Positions 12,060 through 22,479 of a DNA stretch of 64,000 nt are shown one piece after another. The stretch spans positions 288,428 through 352,427 of the forward strand of contig WTPW01000366.1 of assembly GCA_009809945.1 (NCBI GenBank). The letters run 5' to 3'. Position 1 is the first letter of the stretch. Each line of letters opens with the position of its first letter. Below the pieces are notes generated by a model. The model had not been told where the DNA came from, did not search any database, and saw only the letters and a list, made by a program, of their open reading frames with translations. This DNA is from Gigaspora margarita. Taxonomy: Eukaryota > Glomeromycota > Glomeromycetes > Diversisporales > Gigasporaceae. The position numbers and the translations under genes were made by a program.

Positions 12060-13200
12060 TTGTTTATAATTAGATCTTCTATTTTGTTTTTTTTAGCTTT
12101 TTGTTTTTATTTCATTTTTTATTTTCATTTCATTTTTTGTTTTCATTTCATTTTTTTTGGTTTTATTTTGTTTTTTCATTTTTTTTTTATTTATTATTTT
12201 TTTTTATTTTATGTTTATTTTAGTATTTTAAAGAACACTTTGCAAGAAAACAAACAACTTTTTAAAACCTTGCGCAAGCCAATACAAACTTCTGACACTT
12301 TGCAAGAATATACAACTAATATCTCCAGCAATTTCTAATTTCCAAGAATGCTTCTTTAAAGAAATAAAGGTTTAGTTAGGACTTAATATATTTTTTTGTT
12401 TAATATAATTTGTTTTTGTTTTTTTTTTTTTTTTTAAATTTGTTTTATTACCATAAATCGCTGAAAATAAGCACCCCTGAAAATAAGCACACCCCTGCAA
12501 AATCTCAAAAATCCGTTGACAGTCGCTACATATAAAAGTAAAATTTTACTAAGTAAACCTCAAAAGTGTAATTAAGTACAGTTGTTCAGAGCATCAAATT
12601 ACACCTACAGTAAAAATTTGGTATTATTTGGACAACTTTTTATTAGTACGTTTTTTAATTTTTCAAAAAATTCAATTATTCGAAAATAAGCACTCCTACA
12701 TATTGGGAGGGGGTGCTTATTTTTGAGCATATACAGTAATTTATTTTATTCTGGCACTTTGCGAGAAAAGAACCCTTACTTCCAGGTGCTTTGCAAGAAA
12801 ACCAACCCAGACATTTTTGGCACTTTATGACATTTTTGGCATTTTGCAAGAACATTTAACCCAGCTTTTGCAATTTCTGAATTTGCAAGAACATGAACTT
12901 TTACTTCAGAGAAATGAAGATTTGGGGCTTTATTTATTTTTTTTATTAGTTTGCTTACACTTTTGTTTTTTTATTTGTTTTTTTTTACTTATTTTCTTTA
13001 TTTTTATTTATTTTATTTATTCCTGACTTCTTTTACACTTTGTGACTTTTTTTAGTACTTTACAAAAACACCAGCTTTAACTTCTCTGGCACTTTGCAAG
13101 AATATACTTGATTTTTCTAGCAATTTGCAAGAACACTAACACTTCTGAGAAATTTTTTTTATTTTTTTTACTTCTTTGAAGTATTTAGAAAAAGAGAATG
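12060..13200. repeat. Degenerate CACTTTGCAAGAAC tandem repeat with T-rich tracts
   Basis: The motif CACTTTGCAAGAACA recurs with variation at about 12234, 12296, 12759, 12778, 12837, 12877, 13089 and 13126, often followed by AACCC or ACTTCT. It is interrupted by long T-rich tracts (12060-12220, 12405-12440, 12930-13020) and by the MITE at 12447-12740. The F-, I- and Y-rich open frames here are low-complexity artefacts. Confidence 0.6.
12447..12740. mobile_element. MITE of the AAATAAGC family, reverse copy
   Basis: Reverse-oriented relative of 1712-2030. Ends ATTACCATAAATCGCTGAAA and GAGCATATACAGTAAT, with AAAATAAGCAC just inside each. Interior shares TTTACTAAG and ACTTTTTATTAGTAC with the other copy. 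It is inserted in the CACTTTGCAAGAAC tandem repeat, so it is younger than that array. Confidence 0.75.
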
Positions 13201-13318
13201 AAATGAAGGTTATAGCCAAAACAAAAGAAATAGCCAAAGCGAAGATGATAGAAAACAAAGAAGTGAGGATAATAGCTAACTGTGGTGTGAGCAAAAATAA
13301 GTGTATAGGGCTAGTTTT

Positions 13319-13365
13319 TTGTATATAGTAATATAATTAGATGTGATAAAGTGCGAAAGTAGTTT
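13319..13365 (+). repeat. Left flank direct repeat of foldback element
   Basis: ATTAGATGTGATAAAGTGC plus about 25 neighbouring bases are repeated with few changes at 14193-14234, on the other side of the Tc1-like element. Far longer than a TA target duplication, so it indicates a local duplication or insertion into one of two tandem units. Confidence 0.6.
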
Positions 13366-13390
13366 AAATAGTGCTAATTTTTTGTATATA

Positions 13391-14192
13391 CAGGGGGTGA
13401 CAAAAGATTGTAAACACTTTTTAAAAATTTATACCAAGCTAAATAAATATAATATCAAGCTAAAAGTTATATAAAAAGTTTATTAAATCTAAGGCTTTTA
13501 AATAAAAAAAAATTATAAAATTCTATGCAGTAGTTTTAAAATAATTAAGATAATACAAAATTGTGTAATTTTATACCAGTATGAAGCTAGTAATATTAAA
13601 AAATTATTAAAATTATATTTTTATAGTAAAAATTAATTTTTTATTAAATAAACTAAATTTTTAATTTTATAAAGTTATTTAATATAACAAATTATATATA
13701 ATTTAAAATTTTTATAATTTTTTAAAAAATTTTAAATTTTTTATGATTTTTTAAAGTAAAAGTTAAAATATTAATTTAAATTAATTAATTTCTAAAAGTA
13801 ATAATTTTTATTGCTATATATAATAATTTTATAAATATTTTTTAAAAAATTTAAAAATATTAAAAAAATATATAATTTGTTATATTAAATAATATTATTT
13901 AAAAAAAATTAATTTATTTAATAAAAAAATTAAGTTTATATATTACTATATTTAGTAATTCTATTTATTATATAAGTTATATTAAAATTACTAATTTCAT
14001 ACTAGTATAACATTACACAATTTTGTGTTATCTTAATTATTTTAAAAACTACTGCATAGAATTTTATAATTTTTTTTTATTTAAAAGCCTTAGATTTAAT
14101 AAACTTTTTATATAACTTTTAGCTTGATATTATATTTATTAAGCTTGGTATAAATTTTTAAAAAGTGTCCACAATCTTTTGTCACCCCCCTG
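13391..14192. mobile_element. Tc1/mariner-type foldback element, 802 bp
   Basis: Begins CAGGGGGTGACAAAAGATTG and ends with its near-complement, flanked by TA on both sides (13389-13390, 14193-14194). The two arms match for at least 210 bp with a few percent differences, and partial complementarity continues inward through A+T-rich DNA. There is no transposase. Transcripts would fold into a long hairpin. Confidence 0.85.
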
Positions 14193-14234
14193 TAGTAATA
14201 GAATTAGATGTGATAAAGTGCAAAAGTAGTTTAG
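14193..14234 (+). repeat. Right flank direct repeat of foldback element
   Basis: Partner of 13319-13365; see that entry. TAGTAATAGAATTAGATGTG continues into GATAAAGTGCAAAAGTAGTTTA. Confidence 0.6.
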
Positions 14235-16847
14235 AATATTTGTAATAATGCAAAATAATACTAATAATGTAATATATAATAAAGTATATAATATTAATTA
14301 AAAATGTATATTTAATAAATATAAAATATAATGTATAATAATAATAAATAAATAAATATAAAATTTTATATTAAATTGCAAAACCTTGCGAAAACCTGTA
14401 AAAAGCATGATTATATAAATATGTATATCATTTATTTATTTTTTAAAAATTTGAAAATTTGTGAAACAATGTGAAAATGTCATATAATATGCAAAATATT
14501 ACCTCCTGCGACCCTTTTTTTTATTTGATCTATTTCATAATATTTCGCAATATATTTCAAAATATTTCAAAATAAATTCCATAATATAACTGTAATATAA
14601 CGTAATATATTATATAATATACCATATTAAATGTAAGATTTTTGTTATATTATAGGCTGTAATATCTTATATAAAATTACATATATATAATTCGCTAATG
14701 TATTACCAGCCTATGAGTAAGTACTACGCAAGGTAAAAAGATAGTATAATATAAAGGATTGAGAAAATTAAAGTTATTTTTCATATGATTACCTGAACAT
14801 GAGAAAATTGGTTGTATCAAGCTCATACATAAATTGGCAATATACAAAAAAGAAAAAAAAGAAAAAAAATTGGTCTACTCTAAGAATGAAAGTCAATATA
14901 CGAAGCTTAAAGCTTAAAGATAGATATGATGATAAAAGGATGATCACAACAGCTTTGTACGAGGTGGAGCACATAGCATTATAGGAGATACATCATTAAA
15001 AGAAGGACCTGTTAAATTTTTTTTAAAAAAGTAAATATTAATGGCCCTGATCTACTATGAACATTGCCCTTAAAACGAAGAATCTATTCTATATATGGAA
15101 ATGGTTCAAAAGAAAGATCACTGGCATAGAGGTTCGAACTGGATGCAATTTTTTTACCTGGATCACCCCATATGAAATGAAATTGGGTAACCCAGATGAA
15201 AATGGGTTTTATATATATTATATGTCATTTATTGATTCCTGTCAGTTCAGAATCATTTTTGAATTTTTATCGATCAACAAATGATTTTTACTTATTGATA
15301 AAGCAAATATGAAAAAACAAAATAAGCATTTATTATTTACTATTTATTCTTTTATTTAGAATAATAATCACAATAATATAAATTCGTAAATATTTTAAAC
15401 AAATACTAGAAATTTGACAAGTTGTTGTTTTAAAAGTTAAAAGTTAGTAATTTATCTGTAAGATTGTAGAGATAAAGCAAAACTAAATGAAATCATGTAC
15501 TCAAACTTAGTGAATTTGCAAAATATCCATATCTAATATCAATAAGGTGAAACAAAATAATTGCCCTGTGAAGGTATTTGTTTTTGTTAAGCCAAATGCT
15601 AATAAGTTATATATTCTCAATCAATCTCAAAGTAAAGTTTTAAGTCAAATAGCAATAAAATAGGCTTTGCTATTAATGAAGTGACATGATTTTAATATAC
15701 AGAACAAAATGAATTAACATACCAACCGATTTGACCTGGGTTTCAAATTAGTGATCCAGGTCACCCATTTCGACTCGGATGACCCAGTTTACTATAACCC
15801 GGTTTAGAACTCTATACCGGCAAAGCAAGTATACTTTTTGAAAAAAGAAAATTTTCAGTTTGTCTGCCTACCTGAAAAAAATGGGTTCCAAGAGATAATT
15901 AGAAGCTAAGACGAATGCTATTGGTAAATAACAATCGAATGAATTGAATCAGAAGAAGGAAATAAAAAATGTACCTGAAAATATGTCGATCATTAGAGAC
16001 TGTTACTAAAAAGTAGTAAAAAAAGTTGAAACCTGAAGCCCAAGCAAGCACAAATCAAATAGCCACCAAATTTGGAGATGGAAGCAAGAAAATTAATAGG
16101 TCATACAATGGCTTATAAGACCTCTCATTATCCTGTATAAGCCATATAAAAACATGATAAAACAGATATAACATTATATTAGCTGGTTACAATGATTATG
16201 CGTGGATAAGAAGCGCATAAAATAAAAGTGTAAATTGGTACAGATGACTCAAGCCCAATGACCCTAATCTTGAAAAAAGGGAGAAGAAATGGATTCATTC
16301 GAAACTTGGCGACCTGAAAAAAAAAGAGTTGAAATCTGATTATTGATTGATGGACATGACAATGATCTTAGTTGGTCATGATGGTCTTGTGTAAGGTTTG
16401 GGGGCATGACAAAAAGGAAAAAAGTGTAGCAAGAATCACACCAAAGGATGTGGCAAGGTCAATGGATGGTCACGACTACCATGTGCGAGAAAGGGGCACC
16501 TAACATAGTAAAGAATACTAGCCCTCGATGAATTATATGGAAAGTAAATCCCCCTAATAAAATCTGACCCCAGCGAAGAATAAGTAGTAGGGAAGCCTTT
16601 GTTTAAAATATAATAACTTTTTGGAAGTTTAATTGGAAAAAGAAGGATGGCATGAGTATGTCAAGACTGGCAATGCACAGACGTGCCAAGAGAGGCAGTG
16701 ATTGCAGCAAGAAAACTATGTCTTGAATTTGGATTGAATTAAAATTTTTGATAGTTTTTGTTTTAAATAAGGATTCTTATATTGTAAATTTTGGATCACA
16801 ATTTATATTATTGGTTTGCAGGAGCTCACCCTTTAAGCCAGAAGATA
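14235..16847. other. No gene supported
   Basis: A+T-rich to 15700, then somewhat less so at 15720-16850. Short open frames on both strands at 14789-14984 come from one A- or T-rich tract. GATCCAGGTCACCCATTTC near 15751 and an opposed ACCTGGATCACCCCATATGA near 15157 suggest a degraded inverted-repeat element. The 16000-16845 part might be the decayed interior of an LTR element because it abuts an LTR, but I recognise no protein in it. Confidence 0.35.
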
Positions 16848-17298
16848 TGTTACAAAAAATTTGTGTAATTTTTCTTTGTCACTATAACTTACTCTATATT
16901 AGTTAGCATGTTTTAGAATATTTGTATAGTTATTCTTTTTTAGTACAAGGTTTAGCGTGTACAATGGTCTCGAACCCTGTATTTTGGTTTTGAACCACCT
17001 ACAGTGGTTTGAGACTCGCTAGAGTGGTCCAGGATCATTGATCTTGGTTTGAGACTGCAGATATTGGTTCCAGAACATAATAATTAAGAATGTATAAATA
17101 CGATAGCTGAACTCAGAGAATTGAGAGGCAATACAGTAATGATACAATAATAATAATGAATTAATAAATAACGCCCTTATTAATCGAATACTAACTAAAC
17201 CACATTCCTTAATAACCCATATCATTAATCCCGAATTTCCTAATTAAAGTCCATTCCGCATAACTATCGTTAGCCAAGTCTCTCCTACGGTTGTAACA
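16848..17298 (+). mobile_element. LTR fossil, copy 2
   Basis: About 451 bp with inverted termini TGTTAC...GTAACA, a TATAAATACGATAGCTGAAC core and the same downstream signals as 10991-11470. It has the same orientation as copy 1, about 5.4 kb away. No matching 5-bp target duplication flanks it. The pair could be the ends of one decayed element or two separate solo LTRs; the intervening DNA does not decide this. Confidence 0.6.
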
Positions 17299-17367
17299 CT
17301 GGTTTGTGATTTATTTAAGCAATTTTGAGAAACTCATTTCCTTTTTAATCATAGATGCACTCACCAT

Positions 17368-17498
17368 CAGTGTTATAAATTCAAAAAATTTTTATTCGCG
17401 CAAACGCAAAAAAAACATGCACAAAAAAAAAAAATTATACGCGCAAATTTAAATCTATGTGCGCTGCGCCTACTGTGCGAATCCAATTTACATCACTG
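17368..17498. mobile_element. hAT-type MITE, 131 bp
   Basis: Left end CAGTGTTATAAATTC, right end in reverse CAGTGATGTAAATTGGATTC. Flanked by exact 8-bp duplications CTCACCAT at 17360-17367 and 17499-17506. The interior is rich in GCGCAAA-type motifs. A third CTCACCAT follows the neighbouring element. Confidence 0.85.
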
Positions 17499-17506
17499 CT
17501 CACCAT

Positions 17507-17844
17507 GGCTTTACTTATTTGTGCCGGTAATACAAACTCTTAAAAAGGCAACTACTAATCCGTGAGTTCGAATTTTGATAGTTCCGGATCAGCCCGACAT
17601 GAATTCCTAACACGTGCAGAAGAAAAAAAAAGCGAAAATACGCCAAAACTAGTGTTTAAATCGACTTTTGTGCACTAATTAAAAATGTTGGGGACGAAAT
17701 TTTACATATAATTGACAACTATCTATAGCTATACCTCCTAAAGCTAACCTCCTAACCCTAACTTTGCGTTTTTACACTTTGTTTATTTACAAAAGTAAAT
17801 TTCCTTTTTTGGGTTGTATTACCGGCACAAATAAGTAAATCCCA
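17507..17844. mobile_element. MITE inserted at the same CTCACCAT target
   Basis: Terminal inverted repeats TTTACTTATTTGTGCCGGTA and its exact complement near 17818-17840, with slightly ragged outermost bases (GGC- versus TGGGA-). It is bounded by CTCACCAT at 17499-17506 and 17845-17852. Contains CTAACCTCCTAACCCTAAC near 17742. No coding capacity; the 8-bp duplication suggests hAT. Confidence 0.8.
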
Positions 17845-17895
17845 CTCACCATTTATAAGCAAAAAAAAAAAATTTTTTTGACACTATTTCGTTGC

Positions 17896-18222
17896 GGCTA
17901 CCCCATTAGGGCCATGAGAAATGCACCAATCAATGATTTACACTAATCAAAACAAACGAATATGCGCAATATTTTTAAAGTCATAAATCCTTATGTTAGT
18001 GTTAGGGTAATGACCGAAGGAAGGCTTATTTTATACCAAAATTTTGCAAGGAATTTTTTATTAGTGCGCAGTAGGTATTTTCATAGGCAAAAATTTAAGT
18101 TATCAGAACTTTTTTAAAAAACGCGATTTTCACGTTACACCTGATCCGGAGATCTTATTGGCGTCGCTTATTAGAAGAGATCTGATTGGTGCATCTTTCA
18201 TGGTCCTAATGGGGTAGCCATC
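17896..18222. mobile_element. MITE with GGCTACCCCATTAGG termini
   Basis: Inverted ends GGCTACCCCATTAGGGCCAT and, in reverse, GGCTACCCCATTAGGACCAT, continuing into ATGCACCAATCA on both sides. TCGTTGC occurs just outside both ends (17889-17895, 18223-18229), a probable 7-8-bp target duplication. The interior resembles parts of 38140-38290 and 52800-52960 (TTATACCAAAATTTTGCAA). Confidence 0.75.
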
Positions 18223-18424
18223 TCGTTGCACAGCACAGCGTTTCAATATTCTGCTTTTACGCGTACTTCTACAATCGGTTGAAATTTGTGGCATCCAAAA
18301 TTACCAAAAAAAAGCTAACTCGATGGAAATCAGTTACCAAAAATTAACATCAATCCAACCAAGATTTCTAGAAAAGTAATTCAGCATAACACTAAACGCT
18401 AACAATTATTTCTAAGCGTTAAAT

Positions 18425-18686
18425 ATATGGGCTAGGTGCTGGAAAAAGGACCGAAAATGACAATTTTTTTAAAATAGATTTTTTTACATAAATCAATTTA
18501 GAATAAGATTAGGATCTTTTTTTACCTAAGACACAAAGGTAGTTGTATTAATAAAATTTTACAGGATAGCTTTTTAAAGTTTATATTTTCTTATAATCTA
18601 TTATAAGATTTACAACACAAAAATTGATTTTCTAAAGATCTTTTATTTTGTCATTTTCGGTCCTTTTTTCAGCACTTGGCCCATAT
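18425..18686. mobile_element. MITE with GTGCTGAAAAAAGGACC termini
   Basis: The left end ATATGGGCTAGGTGCTGGAA pairs with the right end TTTTTTCAGCACTTGGCCCA; arms continue through AGGACCGAAAATGACAA. The 262-bp element has an A+T-rich interior without open frames. Target duplication not clear. It lies next to the end of the inverted duplication arm. Confidence 0.7.
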
Positions 18687-18974
18687 GATTTCTTATATTT
18701 AGCCAATCAAATTTACAAATAATCTATTTGTTAATTTTTTATCAATGCGGAACATAACTATGCAGTAGTTTCTGCAAATGGATATCTTTTTGAGGAACAC
18801 TACTAGACATAACATGTGGACTTTATATTCAAAAGTTTAAAATTTAAGGCTTTCTTTATTAAAAATTTGTTATTTGAAAAAATACATTTAGATATATCAA
18901 TAATAATAAAACAAAATTTATTTAATAATAATTATAAATTAATGATGATACATGCAATGAATCTATGCTATTTA

Positions 18975-19451
18975 TTAAGGATGAGGAGTACTAGTTGGAA
19001 TAGAAGCAGTCAGAGAAGGTAAGCTTATATTTTTAAAAACAATTATTTCACAACCTAAATATTGATTATGATCTGTTAAAACAGAAACTGCAATAATTTT
19101 CGTAGTAGCAGGTATAAGAAATTGTGTTTGTGCAGAATAAGCATTTCCAGCCATAATCGGACAAGTAATATTAGTAATAATAGTGCATAATTCAAGCGCA
19201 TATTCCGTTTCTTTATTTTGAACATCATTTTCAGAATAAATTTGAGCAATTAATTTAGTATCATTATAAATATGGAATTCTGATTTTTGAGAAATGTTCA
19301 TCTTCGCAGTTTGAAAATTAGGATCTGAAGTATTAGATAAATCAAATGATAAGCTAAGAAGAGGCGGTGTTGGAGAATGATAACATGGTACAGCATTGAC
19401 TATAAAAGGTGTAACCAATAAGATGAATGTAAAAATACAACTTCGTTTCAT
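18975..19451 (-). CDS. Small secreted ML/NPC2-like protein, copy A
   Basis: A 158-residue protein in one exon. Residues 1-20 form a signal peptide (CIFTFILLVTPFIVNA), so the product should enter the secretory pathway. The mature part has cysteines at 23, 89, 97 and 134. The segment from ALELCTIITNITCPIMAG through SAQTQFLIPATTKIIAVSVL to YLGCEI follows the C-terminal half of ML (MD-2-related lipid-recognition) domains as in NPC2 and fungal PG/PI transfer proteins, which bind lipids in a beta-sandwich. The first half is diverged, so the assignment is inference from the cysteine and strand pattern. The tail is Ser/Thr/Pro-rich. A paralogue at 36966-37442 has the same length and cysteine spacing within one residue. 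The ATG is followed at once by the signal peptide. Hairpin H1 lies 716 bp upstream. Confidence 0.85.
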   Translation of the reverse strand: MKRSCIFTFILLVTPFIVNAVPCYHSPTPPLLSLSFDLSNTSDPNFQTAKMNISQKSEFHIYNDTKLIAQIYSENDVQNKETEYALELCTIITNITCPIMAGNAYSAQTQFLIPATTKIIAVSVLTDHNQYLGCEIIVFKNISLPSLTASIPTSTPHP

Positions 19452-20166
19452 TTTTTTTCTTTTTTTTTTTTTTGCAAGAACTTAGGCAAAAACGATTTTA
19501 TTATTAAATTTTATTTAATTGTATTGGGTTAGGGGTTAATTGATATTATTTTGATTTAAAAAAGCTTTTTTAGAAAAAAACACTATAGATTTATACAAAT
19601 AAAAAATTGTTTCACAAGAAATGACTTCTAGGAAATTATCAATTCTTAACAAACGTATACTATATTCATTTTAAATTACCATAATGTTAAGATTATCATT
19701 GAATGACAGGCTATATATTGTTTATCTCTGAAAGTTTGACAGATTACAACCTTACGAACTATGACATTATGATTATGGGTATGTGGTTTTTTATAACACA
19801 TGCAAATGTTAGTTAACATTGTGCTTTTTTAAATAATGGAATGTTGATGATTAACATGTGTAAGAACATTATATATACATACAATGTTTATTAACATTGT
19901 ATAGCTATTTTTAAATAATGGTGTGTTGATGAACCCTTCATTGAATTACAGACTTAGGGTTGTCTGCTGAAATAGGTTCTATCAAAATCGAACCTATTTG
20001 GCAGCATATGTTGCATGTAATCTACAAGAAAATATAAATAATCATCTGCAAAATTCACAAAATTTTATAAACTGCCGATTAATTACACTTATCAGCAAAT
20101 CGATTTGAATAAAAGACTGTTTACCGTCCAAATCAGTACAAAATTAATAAGAGGCGCATAAACTTA
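19452..20166 (-). promoter_or_regulatory. Conserved upstream region of ML-like gene A
   Basis: Intergenic DNA shared with the upstream region of the paralogue (36174-36965, inverted). Strongly matching blocks include TCATTGAATGACAGGCTATA and CTCTGAAAGTTTGACAGATT. Repeats of TGTTAGTTAACATTGT and a related copy lie at 19808-19900. Retained similarity next to the start codon suggests promoter elements, but it may be simple shared descent. Confidence 0.4.
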
Positions 20167-20236
20167 ATGAACGACGCCAAGAGAAAATGGGATATAAAAT
20201 TTTATGATTGAAGCCTTTTCCCTTGGCGTCATTCAT
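20167..20236 (-). repeat. Hairpin H1 upstream of ML-like gene A
   Basis: A 70-nt foldback: ATGAACGACGCCAAGAGAAA pairs with the stretch ending CTTGGCGTCATTCAT over about 21 bp. Both internal mismatches on the plus strand (C/A and A/C) become G-U wobbles on the minus strand, the sense of the downstream gene. Counterpart of H5 in the other arm; the loop sequence (ATTGAAGCC) is also conserved. Could be a structured RNA, a small-RNA precursor or a tiny MITE. Confidence 0.65.
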
Positions 20237-21085
20237 ATGAAGTAAATGTGAAAATACACAGTATATATACGAAAATACTACGGATTATCAATGAATCTTA
20301 TCGGATATAACTTACGGAACAACGAAAACTTTTTTTATATTTTAAAGTGTAATTAAAGATAAAACAAAAAAAGTTAGATAATTAGTTTATCTCAATATAT
20401 CATGCATATATCAAAATCGATAATCAGATACGAGCTTGATGAACATTTCTAAATGAATAAACATAATAAAGATATGCTGTGAAAAAATGGGTCTGCTTCG
20501 AAACAAATATATGGACACACTAATAGAAAGACAACACTAAACTATATAATCTAAATCCCTTATAGAAGATGGGCATTCATATGCAGTGAAAAAGATTGAA
20601 AATTTTTTTGTTCATTAAATACAAAAATTTATATTTTTAGGTTCTTAAAAAAAATTTTTAATGTTCTTTAAAAAAATTTTAATGCTTTCAAAATTATTTT
20701 TATAATAAAAATCACAAACTTTTTATTCTCAAATTGTTCTCAAGCGAGAACATAATTTTAAATACTGTATTCCAAAAGTATTTTAATGTTCTTGAGAACG
20801 CTAAGAACATTAAATCTTATTAATGAGCTAGCATAAACTTTTTACCTTTTAAGTATTAATTTTATTTAGTTCGAGTGAACAATACATATTTTATTCGCAT
20901 GTGATCAAAGATGATCTATACTTAAAATCAATAAATTATCATTACAAGAAATTCTTTTACTAGAACGATCGACCTGAATATTTGGCATGAAGGAGAAATT
21001 TTTGAGTCTCGTGAGTCCGTGAACACAACATAGATAGCTATTTTATGTTCATCGAATTTTGTTTTTATTTATAAAAGGGAAATCT
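20237..21085. other. Non-coding part of left arm
   Basis: No open frame of note. Matches 32050-36102 in inverted order once that region's insertions are removed. Contains repeated GTTCTTGAGAAC-like palindromes at 20640-20830 (TTCTTAAAAAA, GTTCTCAAGCGAGAAC, GTTCTTGAGAACG). Confidence 0.5.
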
Positions 21086-21151
21086 ATGAGTGCCGCAAAT
21101 GGAAAACCTGTAATTCTTATTAGATGAATAATTTCCCTTGGCGGTACTCAT
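21086..21151 (+). repeat. Hairpin H2
   Basis: A 66-nt foldback, ATGAGTGCCGCAAATGGAAA pairing with the stretch ending CCCTTGGCGGTACTCAT, with two central mismatches and one plus-strand G-U wobble. It is the counterpart of H4 in the right arm. Loop contains ATTCTTATTAGATGAATAAT. Confidence 0.6.
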
Positions 21152-21258
21152 ATGAATAATTAAAATGAGTCCCACGTAATATATCAAAGTTGAAGTGACT
21201 ACTTATTATAATCATAGGACTCAAAAAATTACGAAGATCGTCGATCCAACTAAAGAAA

Positions 21259-21413
21259 AGTAGTATAATTCTAATGATAAATATATTATTTGATTACCTA
21301 ATACGCGATTTAATTTGACATTCTTAATTAATTTTGAATCACCCAACACCCTTATTTTAAATAACTGACTAATATGCCCTGTACTAAAAGTATAATGAAT
21401 CTCGCAGTACTAA
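21259..21413. promoter_or_regulatory. Upstream of secreted-protein gene, outside the duplication
   Basis: Homology with the right arm stops near 21258, so this DNA belongs to the spacer. A+T-rich with no open frame; leads into hairpin H3 and the gene at 21816. Confidence 0.3.
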
Positions 21414-21497
21414 ATGAGTGATGCCGAGGGAAAATGGGAATTTCAATCATCTAGAACTTATATAATTGAAGTCCCATTTCCTCTTGGCGTCACTCAA
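21414..21497 (+). repeat. Hairpin H3 upstream of three-exon gene
   Basis: An 84-nt foldback, AGTGATGCCGAGGGAAAATG pairing with CATTTCCTCTTGGCGTCACT over about 23 bp. Three stem differences are U-G or G-U wobbles on the plus strand and one is a mismatch, so pairing is better in the sense of the gene that starts 319 bp downstream. Loop shares TTCAATCAT with H1 and H5, although this copy lies outside the duplication arm. Confidence 0.65.
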
Positions 21498-21815
21498 AAT
21501 GATATCTAATTTTTAAAATACATTCATAAGGAATTTTATTAATACAGTAATAGAATATAGTAAATTAAATATAACTTTTACTTATTGTTATGATTATTAA
21601 TATCCGCGCCTAAAAAAAATTAACGTACAATCAAACTCGTTGTAATCGTAGATAATTTCCAATTTAATAAGTATCATAATTTACAAATAACAATAAATTC
21701 AGCGCTAGAAATTATGCTAAATAGTATAAATATTATTGCATCTTATTCCACTTCGTACATTTCTCACTTAAAAATTCTAAATAAAATTTTATCTTCACAC
21801 TTAATGTCTAACACA

Positions 21816-22479
21816 ATGTCTTTAAAATTATATTTGATTCTTTTTATTATTCTTGTTATTCCAACTGTAATGTATGCCTCTCCTATACATGATTCTCCTA
21901 GTCTTGATTCTAATAGTCTTGAATTTTATGAAGCAGGTAGTTTTTTTTTTGACTTTTTAAAGTTATTTATAACATTACTAACCTATTTATATTAAACTTT
22001 TAGATATTAAGTATTTACATTTTTATTTTAATGCCGTTTAATAATATATTATTAGTATTTACTAATTTATTAAATGTTAATTCAGCTTTTATAAAAAGAA
22101 AATATTAGAAGCACAAAACATTCTTAATGCTCAAGATGCTCAAGATGTTCAAGACAGTAACAATGATAATGATCCAATAATTTTTAATAATAATTCCTTT
22201 ATTGTGACTCTTAAAAAAGTTAATACAGGTTTTGTAGCAGTTGCCAAATTTGATACATCGATTATGACCAGAGACATATTTTGCGCATTTATTATAAATG
22301 CTTTCGTATCTGCTGTTGGTATTGCATTTATTGCAGCTATGGGTGCTTTAGGTACTTCATTAGCAGTAGGACCTTTTGTTATAGCTGGAGCTAGCTTGGT
22401 ATTTCTTGTGGAATTATGTAAACAACAAGCCTTTGCAGTTGCTGACTTCATGATAAGAATAATATGCGAGGGCGAATAA
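21816..22479 (+). CDS. Small secreted protein with hydrophobic C-terminal segment; three exons including a 7-nt exon
   Basis: Proposed exons are 21816-21936, 22004-22010 and 22086-22479, giving 173 residues. The phases fit exactly: G|AT ATT AA|C restores frame across the 7-nt exon. Introns are 67 and 75 bp, each GT...AG with a good branch site (TACTAAC at 21977, TACTAAT at 22060). An alternative single intron 21937-22108 also keeps frame but is less like its neighbours in size. Residues 1-21 are a signal peptide (LYLILFIILVIPTVMYA); an upstream in-frame ATG at 21804 is possible. Residues 41-72 are polar and helix-prone (ILEAQNILNAQDAQDVQD), and 108-152 are a Gly/Ala-rich hydrophobic stretch (FVSAVGIAFIAAMGALGTS). 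Cysteines at 109, 154 and 170. I recognise no family; function unknown. The hydrophobic part may insert in membranes. Confidence 0.75.

Larger units (their letters stand above)
18746..21258 (+). repeat. Left arm of inverted segmental duplication
   Basis: Reading outward to inward, the landmarks ATCAATGCGGAAC (18746), the ML-like gene, CATTGAATGACAGGCTATAT (19702), hairpin H1, ATTATCAATGAATC (20284), GTTCTTGAGAACG (20788), ACATAGATAGCTATTTTATG (21029), hairpin H2 and GATCGTCGATCCAACTAAA (21236) all recur in the same order, inverted, between 37681 and 31843. Divergence is substantial, so the event is old. The left arm is compact; the right arm is expanded by insertions. Confidence 0.9.

Noticed and set aside
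12060-12338. 92-codon F/I/Y-rich open frame, and a similar one at 12817-13026
   Set aside because: Both arise from T-rich low-complexity tracts between tandem CACTTTGCAAGAAC repeats; there is no globular sequence.
10991-17298. One complete LTR retrotransposon with two LTRs
   Set aside because: Orientation and spacing fit, but no retrotransposon protein is recognisable between them and no matching target duplication was seen; reported as two LTR fossils.
22149-22451. 100-codon minus-strand open frame
   Set aside because: Antisense to the third exon of the secreted-protein gene, which has a signal peptide and splice signals on the plus strand.
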